Assembly: GCA_963664665.2 (NCBI GenBank)
Contig: CAXXMH010000004.1
Coordinates: 372,001-436,000 of the forward strand
Direction: 5' to 3'
Source of the DNA: Bin55 sp963664665
GTDB lineage: Bacteria > Pseudomonadota > Gammaproteobacteria > Pseudomonadales > Azotimanducaceae
Length of the DNA: 64,000 nt
In this document: positions 18,409-25,845 of the stretch, piece after piece
Layout of the letters: every line of letters starts with the position of its first letter
Position numbering within the stretch: the first letter of the stretch is position 1
Notes under the pieces: model-generated
Databases searched by the model: none
Told to the model about the DNA's origin: nothing
Seen by the model: the letters and a program-made list of their open reading frames with translations, nothing else
Translations under genes and position numbers: made by a program

Positions 18409-20418
18409 TTAAGGATCAACCTTGTCAAGCTGCTGGGTATCCACATACTCCCTGTACCGACCGCCCAACGTCAAAAGCTCCGCGTGAGATCCCTGTTCGA
18501 TGATTCTCCCATCTTCAAGAAACAAGATGAGGTCCGCCGCTTGAATAGTCGACAATCGATGGGCGATGATAAACACGATACGTTCCTGTTTTGCGACATC
18601 GAGTGAACGAATCAGCGCTTGTTCAGTCGAGGGATCCAACGCGGCGGTCGGTTCGTCCAAGATCAGTATCGGCGCATTGCAAATTAACGCGCGAGCGATG
18701 CTAACTCGTTGTTTCTGACCGACAGAAAGGTTTGCACCATTTGGTCCAAGCATCGTTTCAAGTCCATTTGGGAGATCCTGCAGAAACTCTGCCACACCAC
18801 TCAACTGCAACGCACGTTCAAGGACTTCAGGTGTGGCATTGGGGTTGCCTAATGTAACGTTGTCCCGAATCGAACGCGAGAACATGGTGTGTTCTTGAAA
18901 GACGTGCATGACGTTTTGACGTAATTCGTCAACGTCGTATTCGTCAACCGAGAGGTCGTTTATGCGAATTGACCCTTCATCGGGTTGAAGAAACCGCGGC
19001 AGCATGTAGACAAGTGTGGTCTTCCCAGCGCCAGTTGGACCTACGATTGCGACGGTCTGGCCAGTCTCCACCCGCAAATTGACGTCGCTGAGCGTAGGGT
19101 GGTCGGCATCGTACGAGAATGCGACATTGGAGAACGTGACGTTTTGAATTCGACTAGGGAATGCCTCCCTGCCTGAGAGCGCATCATCGTTTGGGAGGTC
19201 GAGATAGAAGAACACCCGTCGAACCCCAGCGACGTTGTGCTGAAGGTCAATCCACAGACGCCCAAAAGTGATCGACGTACCTGCGATCGTGCCGAAAAGC
19301 GCCGTCATGACGAGCATGTCGCCCGGTAGTAGTTCACCTTCAATGATCTGCTGGGACACCTTCAAGAACATCCAGAGCCACATCAACGCCAATGCGCCAC
19401 CCGCGGTAACAACCTCGATACCGATATTCACCAACACGACGCGTCGGAAACGTCTAAATGACTCGACACTGGCGTCGGCAAAATTCTTGTGTTCTCGATC
19501 TTGCGCACCGTGACTCTGCACCGCAGCGATGTTGCTCATGTTCTCTTCGATGCGATTGGTCGTGGCGGTACCCGCCCCGCGACTTTCCTGGCTTGCGCGT
19601 CGAGCATATCGTGCAAGAGGGATCGTCAGCAGCAGCGAAAGCGGCATCGTCGCCAATCCGATCCAAACCAGTTCAGGAACCGAGCCACCGTAGCTGTAAT
19701 CCATTAATGCAAGGGATGTGAACGCGCCAAGCAACGCGATCGCAGGCATCAAAGTAATGTCGAAGCACACACCTTGGATGGCGGGCGCGTCGTACATCGT
19801 TCGATAGATGCTGTCCCCAATGCGCTGGTCATCTAACGTGGTCATTGGTAAGCGAATCAGCCGTTGAAACAGGGCAGTTCGATGGTAGTTCGTGACCCGT
19901 TGGACGAGCCGGATGTTGCAGAGTAAATCGCCAAAGCCCCAAATACCGCCTGTCATTGACCAGCCAGCGCTGATCATGTTCTCAGACTGTGATGCTGTGT
20001 CCTCGCCCTGCGCTAAGAACGCGATTTGACCGTCGCCACCACCTACGCCTGCGCCGAACAAGACGACAAGCACTGCTAAGAACGCCAACGTGGCTAGTAG
20101 CAAACCTGTGGGATCAAGTCCACCGACAGCGTCAACAAAAGGTTGTATATATGGAGGAAATCGAACGGCCGACTCGTCAAATGCTTTACCCAGGATCACT
20201 TGGTCAGTCAGAATCTTGAGTGGCCAGATGGCTACGAAAGCGGGGACGAAACTGCCGATCATGAGGAGGAACTTCAGCAGAAACAGCGATTTCGCAGGCC
20301 AGATGTAAGACAGCGAGCGCTTCAGGATCGAGAAGACTTCGGATACACCGATTTCCGTCTTCGTGTCGATGCGATCGTCAAAAGTGACTGGAGTAGATGG
20401 CGTTGTAGCTTCAGCCAC
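18409..20418 (-). CDS. ABC exporter half-transporter, A-type
   Basis: A protein of 669 residues from GTG 20418. A soluble N-terminal stretch of about 40 residues is followed by the six-span exporter domain. The loop after the second span carries AQGEDTASQSEN, echoed in the other A-type halves (EGQDxATxxEN). The core motif is DDQRIGDSIYRTMYDAP. The ATPase domain has Walker A GPTGAGKTT (about 458), signature LSVGQKQR (about 563), Walker B ILILDEPTAALD (about 582) and IAHR. Its likely B-type partner is at 22757-24694, but two oppositely oriented oxygenase genes lie between them. Substrate unknown. Confidence 0.92.
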   Translation of the reverse strand: MAEATTPSTPVTFDDRIDTKTEIGVSEVFSILKRSLSYIWPAKSLFLLKFLLMIGSFVPAFVAIWPLKILTDQVILGKAFDESAVRFPPYIQPFVDAVGGLDPTGLLLATLAFLAVLVVLFGAGVGGGDGQIAFLAQGEDTASQSENMISAGWSMTGGIWGFGDLLCNIRLVQRVTNYHRTALFQRLIRLPMTTLDDQRIGDSIYRTMYDAPAIQGVCFDITLMPAIALLGAFTSLALMDYSYGGSVPELVWIGLATMPLSLLLTIPLARYARRASQESRGAGTATTNRIEENMSNIAAVQSHGAQDREHKNFADASVESFRRFRRVVLVNIGIEVVTAGGALALMWLWMFLKVSQQIIEGELLPGDMLVMTALFGTIAGTSITFGRLWIDLQHNVAGVRRVFFYLDLPNDDALSGREAFPSRIQNVTFSNVAFSYDADHPTLSDVNLRVETGQTVAIVGPTGAGKTTLVYMLPRFLQPDEGSIRINDLSVDEYDVDELRQNVMHVFQEHTMFSRSIRDNVTLGNPNATPEVLERALQLSGVAEFLQDLPNGLETMLGPNGANLSVGQKQRVSIARALICNAPILILDEPTAALDPSTEQALIRSLDVAKQERIVFIIAHRLSTIQAADLILFLEDGRIIEQGSHAELLTLGGRYREYVDTQQLDKVDP

Positions 20419-20549
20419 TATGGCCTCGTGAACTGGTTACCAGATAGCGACAAAGATTGCCGCCGGTGGAAGGGTGAGAAGAATACGAGTGGATTCGAGA
20501 CTTCCCATTAATATTTCACATCAGCCAAACTACCGTTGACTATTCTGTT
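20419..20549. promoter_or_regulatory. Divergent promoter region between ABC exporter half and PhyH dioxygenase
   Basis: A 131-bp region between two divergent starts (GTG 20418 on minus, GTG 20550 on plus). The right half is AT-rich (TTAATATTTCACATCAG), as expected for promoters. No -35/-10 pair was assigned with confidence. Confidence 0.4.
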
Positions 20550-21656
20550 GTGCAACTCGCAGAACCTACTACGAGGCTAACTTTCAATTCAGCTAAATTC
20601 GAGAATGCGTTCGAAGCAACGCTTGCGGAGTGCTCCGTCATTACGCGAGAGGAAGCGGAGAGCTTTCTCGCAAACGGGATTGTGGTGATAAAGCGTGCGT
20701 TTTCTGAGGACCACGCGGCGCACGTGGCGACTCAAGCGTGGCGCGAACTCGAAACTTCGCACGGCGTCGATCCGAGTGATCCGAGTACTTGGGCTCGGCC
20801 ACGTCCGGGGCATGGACCGGCCGGATATGCAAGACTGAAAGGTTCGGACAAAGCACATCAGCTGAGTTCTCTGGCCCCAAAGGCATTTCAAGCACATTTG
20901 GATTTGGTAGGAGGTGCTGATCGGTTTCCTCGCGATGGCGAGGATCTAGTTTGGGGCGAAGGCGTCGTGAGCAATCTTGGCGTCGAGGACGATCCTCGAT
21001 GGAAGCCCCCCGCAGCAAAGCAACCGGGTTGGCATAAAGATGGCTGGCACTTCCGGCACTTTCTGAATTCGCCTGAACAAGCATTGGTAACAGTTCCTCT
21101 CTACACCGATATACAACCTAAAAGCGGCGGTACGTTTCTGGCGGTCGATTCGATCGGACCAGTCGCTAATTTGCTGTTAGAGTCTCCAGCGGGTCTTCAT
21201 CCAGATAGTGTGCAAGGTGGGGGATATTTGATTCCCGGATTAGTTGAGCAGTGCAGCACGTTTGCGGAATTAACTGGCGAAGCAGGTGATATGGCGTTAC
21301 TCCATCCTTTTATGCTGCATCGCGTGAGCATCAATCCGTCAACGCGACCGCGTTTCATTGCGAATATGGCACCGGTCCTTGAGAATCCAATGAAATTCGA
21401 CAGAGCGCCTGGCGATCGCTACTCCTTAGTGGAACTGGCGACTTTACACGCATTAAGACAGTCGAGCTGCACGTTCAATCAGGAACGACAGATGCAGGGC
21501 TTTAAACCATTCCCATTTCGCGACGAGAAGGAAAGATCCCGGGACGGGGCTTACCTTCAGGAAGAGATGCGGGAATTCGCAGCTCGAGGCATCGTCTCGC
21601 CTGAGTGGGCGCAAGAATGCGGCTACATGACCAATCGCGAATTCGTTGCTACTTAA
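20550..21656 (+). CDS. PhyH-type Fe(II)/2-oxoglutarate dioxygenase
   Basis: A protein of 368 residues from GTG 20550. Iron site: HxD in GWHKDGWHFRHF (about residues 160-170) and a distal His in LLHPFMLHRVSINPS (about 250-263), followed by RPRFIANM, whose Arg would bind 2-oxoglutarate. The N-terminal ITREEAESFLANGIVVIKRAF is the usual PhyH opening. It would hydroxylate a lipid, CoA ester or small molecule in the cytoplasm. It is followed after 71 bp by a CmcJ-like oxygenase gene in the same direction; the two form a small cassette inserted between the halves of an ABC exporter pair. Substrate unknown. Confidence 0.87.
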   Translation: MQLAEPTTRLTFNSAKFENAFEATLAECSVITREEAESFLANGIVVIKRAFSEDHAAHVATQAWRELETSHGVDPSDPSTWARPRPGHGPAGYARLKGSDKAHQLSSLAPKAFQAHLDLVGGADRFPRDGEDLVWGEGVVSNLGVEDDPRWKPPAAKQPGWHKDGWHFRHFLNSPEQALVTVPLYTDIQPKSGGTFLAVDSIGPVANLLLESPAGLHPDSVQGGGYLIPGLVEQCSTFAELTGEAGDMALLHPFMLHRVSINPSTRPRFIANMAPVLENPMKFDRAPGDRYSLVELATLHALRQSSCTFNQERQMQGFKPFPFRDEKERSRDGAYLQEEMREFAARGIVSPEWAQECGYMTNREFVAT

Positions 21657-21727
21657 CCAAATGGAGTTGAAGCGCGTAGTGCGACACGGGTTTCTAACTT
21701 TCTTTCATTTCCAGATCGATCTCGATA

Positions 21728-22726
21728 GTGTCTGACTCTAAGTTCGATCCATTGAAGCCGCTCGATGCCCCCGAGTCGTTCGAGTCGAATATGCATTTTG
21801 CGAACGGGCTACATAGAGGATTTCGGGTACCAAATCAGTACTCCGCGAAGGATCCAGAGGTCTTAAGAACAACCGGTCAGACCCATCGTGTAACCGTGCG
21901 AAACGCTCGACTTCTCGATCCTGCTCCGACGATTGACTCGCATGGTTTTCAGTTAATCCATGCGCCTTGCGACATGGATCTGCTGGATACGGACTTTGTG
22001 ACGACAGAGTACTACGACCATTGCCGTGACGTCGTCAAGCGAGTCAGGGGATGTTATGAAGTGCGGGGAGGTGGACATGAATATAGAAATGGCTTCGGCG
22101 GACAGTCCGGCACGCGGGGTGTAAAACCCACGCCGAATGGAAGTGGCGGCGGTTACGGCATGGGAATTCACTCAGACATGTGTGCCGCGGTCGAAGATGC
22201 GTTCGCCAAAATCGTTCCGGATGAACGGCATTTCGAGAGCTTGAACATTTGGCGAAGCGTCAAAAAGAACGAGTTGGTGTTTACCGCACCGTTAGGCGTG
22301 TGCGATATGCGATCGGTCGATCCTGACGATATCGTCTTTGGCGACGGTACCGCCACGGGAAACATCAAGCAGTATTACAAGGTCGTCGATCAGAGGGTTG
22401 TGTACTCCCCGAACCAAAGGTGGTACTGCTTTCCGAACATGTCGCAAGATGAGGTGCTTATCTTCCGTCAGTATGACACGCGGGTGGAGGAGTTGAATTT
22501 ACGTACCGTTTTTCATAGTGCCGTCGTCGATCCGAACACGCCAATCGCAGCGCCGCCGCGTTACACCATCGAAGTTCGAATGCAAGCGGTGTACGATCGT
22601 GAAAGCGAGAAAAAAGCTCGGGTGGAACGGTTCAAGGCGCAGATTGCGGACGTCTATCGCGATGGTACCAAGAGCGACTGGTGGCGAGGTCCGATCGAGA
22701 ACTACGTACCTCCACCAGGCCATTAG
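21728..22726 (+). CDS. CmcJ/NvfI-family oxygenase-like protein
   Basis: A protein of 332 residues from GTG 21728. The layout fits the CmcJ/NvfI family: HSDM near residue 155 (HxD metal site), SLNIWRSVKKNELVFTAPLGVCD (split here as SLNIWRSVKKNE and APLGVCDMRSVDPDD), then WYCFPNMSQDEVLIFRQYD, FHSAVVDPNTP and PPRYTIEVRMQAVY. Family members include fungal and actinobacterial proteins linked to 2-oxoglutarate-dependent chemistry on secondary metabolites. The HxD and the FHSA histidine would complete a facial triad. It lies 71 bp downstream of the PhyH gene and converges with the exporter half at 22757 (30-bp gap). A C-terminal fragment of a related gene lies at 53899-54069. Confidence 0.72.
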   Translation: MSDSKFDPLKPLDAPESFESNMHFANGLHRGFRVPNQYSAKDPEVLRTTGQTHRVTVRNARLLDPAPTIDSHGFQLIHAPCDMDLLDTDFVTTEYYDHCRDVVKRVRGCYEVRGGGHEYRNGFGGQSGTRGVKPTPNGSGGGYGMGIHSDMCAAVEDAFAKIVPDERHFESLNIWRSVKKNELVFTAPLGVCDMRSVDPDDIVFGDGTATGNIKQYYKVVDQRVVYSPNQRWYCFPNMSQDEVLIFRQYDTRVEELNLRTVFHSAVVDPNTPIAAPPRYTIEVRMQAVYDRESEKKARVERFKAQIADVYRDGTKSDWWRGPIENYVPPPGH

Positions 22727-22756
22727 ATAGCGGACACATTCCAGGTAGAGGGACGA

Positions 22757-24694
22757 CTACACAGATTCCTCTGTCTGTATTTCGGCTTGCACAAACGCAC
22801 GATATCTACCGTCGGGACGTCCAAAGAGTTCCGCAGGTGTTCCAAGTTCGCGTACAGTACCGTTTTCTAAGAAGATCACCTGGTCGGCGTGAAACGTGGT
22901 GGCAACTCGATGCGTGATAAGAAAGACGACCTTTTCATGTGTCCATTCTCGGATGTTCTCAATGACCCGGTTCTCGGTTTTTACGTCGAGCGATGCAGTA
23001 GGCTCATCCAAAACCAAAATAGGCGCATCCTTGACGATAGCGCGCGCGATTGAGATTCGCTGGCGCTGTCCGGTAGACAGTTTTGCGCCGCGTTCTCCTA
23101 GTTCGGTCGCCAGCCCGGCGGGGAGCAAATCGAGAAATTCGCTGACGCAACTAATCCGTAATGACTCTTGTAGCGCGTGGTCAGGTGCGTCAGGGGCAGC
23201 GAAGCGGATGTTCTCTTCAATGGAAGTTGGGAAGAGCGCGTTTTCTTGTAACACAACAGAAACCGCATTTCTCAGTGAATCTTGCTCAAGGGCGCGAACG
23301 TCTTCATTTCCGACGCAAACAGTGCCGCTCTTCACGTCGTATAGCCGAAGCAACAAATTTATGAGAGTCGATTTTCCGGCACCAGAACCGCCCACGATCG
23401 CCGTAACCGAACCGGGTTCGGAGGTGAAACTCACATCTTGGAGAACTGGTGTGTCTTCCTCGTACTGAAACGAAACTTGATCGAACTCAACTGAGACTGG
23501 ACCGCTAGGTACGGGTTGCGCGTCGTATGCATCAACCACCTCTTGTTTCAACTGCAACAGGAACATCGCTCGTTGGAGTCCGACGCCCATATCCTGTAAA
23601 AGGCTCCACGTGAACGCCATACCTACTAACGATCCACCCGCTCCACCGACATGTTCTCTAGCAGCCTGATACGCACCGAGGTCCCATACTGCGAAACCTA
23701 CAACGGCGATTACGCCGTATCCGGCTGTGGCGGTCTCGTTCCAAACTAACTGAACCATCAAGTAGTCGGCCACGAGCGTAGCGACCGCACCACAGAAAAA
23801 GACCCCAAGATTGAGTAATACCACCGTTTTGCGGAGTTCGTAGGCGCGGTCAAGTGCTCGACGTGAGTGTGAAACAAACGAGTCGAAAGCGCCGCGTTCA
23901 GCATTGAGTGCTTTCAGCAGCTTGCTGCCCTGAATGCTCTCCTGTATGTGTGAAGTAAGGGCGCTGTTGGCGGATCGAGATGTACGACTGCGTTGCCGTA
24001 ACTTTCCTGTCATCACTTTAGCCAATCCGACCGACGGCAGAATTGCCAACGCAAATAATCCCGCCAAGTACAAATTGAATGCGGCGATGACACTGAGTAC
24101 AAAGACGAATGAGCCAATGAGGATGAGCGGTTGAATCAATCCCGTTTGCAATACCGATACGACCATCGCGCTGTCCTGATAGACCCGATAAATGGCGTCT
24201 CCTACCTGATTTTTGTGGTGGTAACGAAGCGACAATCGAATCGCGTTTTCCATCATGGAAACGCGTAGATGTTGGTTAACTCGTTGCAGGATCCAAGTTT
24301 GGTAGTAGCTCATACCTTGGCTAAGCAAGAAGAAGGAGACCACCAACGAGGCGAGTAGAACCAGAAATATCGTGCGAAGCTGAAAGCGTGCTGCTTGACT
24401 AAGGGAATCAACGTCAACGAATTCGATGTGACTGAGACCCAGGCCTGTCGCTTGGAACGAGTTTAGTGGTTCACCTAGAAACACCTTATTCGTTAGCAGG
24501 TCCGCGCTAAACATGGCGATGCCGGTATTCATAACTAACGCCAGGAGCGTTAATGCGAGAAGTAAGGCAAGGTGGCGCCACTGTGGTAGCAAGTAGTGCC
24601 GACAGTTCCAGAACGCATTCAGGATCGGCGATCGCGTCGCCTCTGCTGCCCCGTTGTCGTCGAGATCCGGGTTCCCCTCAATAAAAGCTGACAC
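22757..24694 (-). CDS. ABC exporter half-transporter, B-type
   Basis: A protein of 645 residues from GTG 24694. Six-span exporter domain with a short extracytoplasmic loop (NKVFLGEPLNSFQATGLGL) that resembles the loop in the B-type half at 35319. Core motif: VGDAIYRVYQDSAMVV. ATPase domain: Walker A GGSGAGKST (about 432), signature LSTGQRQR (about 536), Walker B ILVLDEPTASLD (about 558), ITHR. The gene follows metR by 38 bp in the same direction, so the two could be co-transcribed. The A-type partner is most likely 18409-20418, beyond the oxygenase cassette. Substrate unknown. Confidence 0.92.
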   Translation of the reverse strand: MSAFIEGNPDLDDNGAAEATRSPILNAFWNCRHYLLPQWRHLALLLALTLLALVMNTGIAMFSADLLTNKVFLGEPLNSFQATGLGLSHIEFVDVDSLSQAARFQLRTIFLVLLASLVVSFFLLSQGMSYYQTWILQRVNQHLRVSMMENAIRLSLRYHHKNQVGDAIYRVYQDSAMVVSVLQTGLIQPLILIGSFVFVLSVIAAFNLYLAGLFALAILPSVGLAKVMTGKLRQRSRTSRSANSALTSHIQESIQGSKLLKALNAERGAFDSFVSHSRRALDRAYELRKTVVLLNLGVFFCGAVATLVADYLMVQLVWNETATAGYGVIAVVGFAVWDLGAYQAAREHVGGAGGSLVGMAFTWSLLQDMGVGLQRAMFLLQLKQEVVDAYDAQPVPSGPVSVEFDQVSFQYEEDTPVLQDVSFTSEPGSVTAIVGGSGAGKSTLINLLLRLYDVKSGTVCVGNEDVRALEQDSLRNAVSVVLQENALFPTSIEENIRFAAPDAPDHALQESLRISCVSEFLDLLPAGLATELGERGAKLSTGQRQRISIARAIVKDAPILVLDEPTASLDVKTENRVIENIREWTHEKVVFLITHRVATTFHADQVIFLENGTVRELGTPAELFGRPDGRYRAFVQAEIQTEESV

Positions 24695-24732
24695 GTTGTT
24701 CTACACTCGACTCGCGATCGCGCTCCGAACGA

Positions 24733-25653
24733 TTATGGTCGTCGCGTCGCGCTGAAGTCGCTTTGAAATGACTGCCTTGCCGTAGCGCAGAAGTCTTGGA
24801 CAAATGCCAGTTCTTTGTAATCCCGTCGCACAGCTGCAAACATCATGGGGAAGACGCCCTTTTTTCCAAGTCGCTTCGAGACGATGTAGCCGTTATCTTC
24901 GTACGTACGCAGAACCCAATGTGGCAAGCAGGTAATTGCCCGTCCGCTTGCGACGCGCTGAATCATGAGCGATGTGATTTCGGCAGTCCTGACCTTTTCC
25001 GGTTCGACATGTGCATAATCGAGGAAGCACTTGAATACATCGAGTCGTGATCGCTCCACCGGATAAGTAATCAGCATTTCGCGAGCTAGGTCTTCCGGTT
25101 GCACGTACTTTTGTTTCGCGAGTCGGTGTTGTGTGGCGACCGCCAAGCGAGACTCGTACTTAAACAAGGGAATATAGGCTAGCCGTTGATCTTCGATGGG
25201 ATCCGCTGTTATGACCAGGTCGAGTTCGCCTCGGGCGAGAGCGGCTTGAGGTTGAAATCCAAATCCGCCGGCAATGTCCACATCGACATCCGACCACGAA
25301 CGTTGGTATTGGTCGAGCGTAGGCAAGAGCCAGTCATAACAGCTATGACACTCGATGGCTATGTGGAGTCGGCCACTGTTGCCTTTTGCCAAGCGTAGAA
25401 CTTCGGCGTTGGCTTCCTGTATTTTTGGAAGGATTTCGTCAGCCAGTTCCAGCAAGCGATACCCGGCGGAGGTAAACGAGTAGGGTTGCTGTCGCCGATA
25501 CACGAGTACGCACCCGAAACGGTCCTCGAGTTCCCGCAATTGATGTGAGATAGCCGAAGGCGTTACGAAGATTTTCTCCGCAGCGTCACTGAGACGATTC
25601 GTGTCCCGCAACGCCTGCAATGTCAACAAATGCTTGATATCAAACTTAAACAA
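24733..25653 (-). CDS. metR: MetR-type LysR-family transcriptional regulator
   Basis: A protein of 306 residues from an unusual TTG start at 25653; no in-frame ATG or GTG fits. N-terminal helix-turn-helix (DIKHLLTLQALRDTNRLSDA, VTPSAISHQLRELEDRFG). The effector domain has the MetR-type AIECHSCYDWLLPTLDQY, ARGELDLVITADP and YPVERSRLDVFKCFL, matching enterobacterial MetR. MetR activates methionine-synthesis genes with homocysteine as co-effector. Two operator-like sites lie directly upstream (25656-25668 and 25687-25699), one only 2 bp from the start codon, which fits autoregulation. No metE or metF lies nearby: the divergent gene is an M16 peptidase and the downstream gene is an ABC exporter half. 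Confidence 0.9.
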   Translation of the reverse strand: MFKFDIKHLLTLQALRDTNRLSDAAEKIFVTPSAISHQLRELEDRFGCVLVYRRQQPYSFTSAGYRLLELADEILPKIQEANAEVLRLAKGNSGRLHIAIECHSCYDWLLPTLDQYQRSWSDVDVDIAGGFGFQPQAALARGELDLVITADPIEDQRLAYIPLFKYESRLAVATQHRLAKQKYVQPEDLAREMLITYPVERSRLDVFKCFLDYAHVEPEKVRTAEITSLMIQRVASGRAITCLPHWVLRTYEDNGYIVSKRLGKKGVFPMMFAAVRRDYKELAFVQDFCATARQSFQSDFSATRRP

Positions 25654-25655
25654 AG

Positions 25656-25668
25656 TGAATATGACTCA
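25656..25668. promoter_or_regulatory. MetR-box-like site, one mismatch
   Basis: TGAATATGACTCA differs from TGAA-N5-TTCA by one base. It ends 2 bp from the metR TTG start, a position suited to repression of metR. Confidence 0.55.
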
Positions 25669-25686
25669 CTAAATGCTTCAAAATAG

Positions 25687-25699
25687 TGAATTTTATTCA
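25687..25699. promoter_or_regulatory. MetR box, perfect consensus
   Basis: TGAATTTTATTCA matches the MetR consensus TGAA-N5-TTCA exactly. It lies 34 bp upstream of metR and about 147 bp upstream of the M16 peptidase start, in an AT-rich divergent intergenic region. It could serve both genes. Confidence 0.7.
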
Positions 25700-25845
25700 A
25701 TATCTGATTCTTGGTTGTTCAAGAGATTCGAATGCAACGCTAAATAGGCGGCTAAGCGATATCAACGATAGCCATCGATCGAGATGGAATACGTAACGGC
25801 ATCTTCTCATAATTGCCGCTCTCTTCCCAATTGCACCGGTGTACC

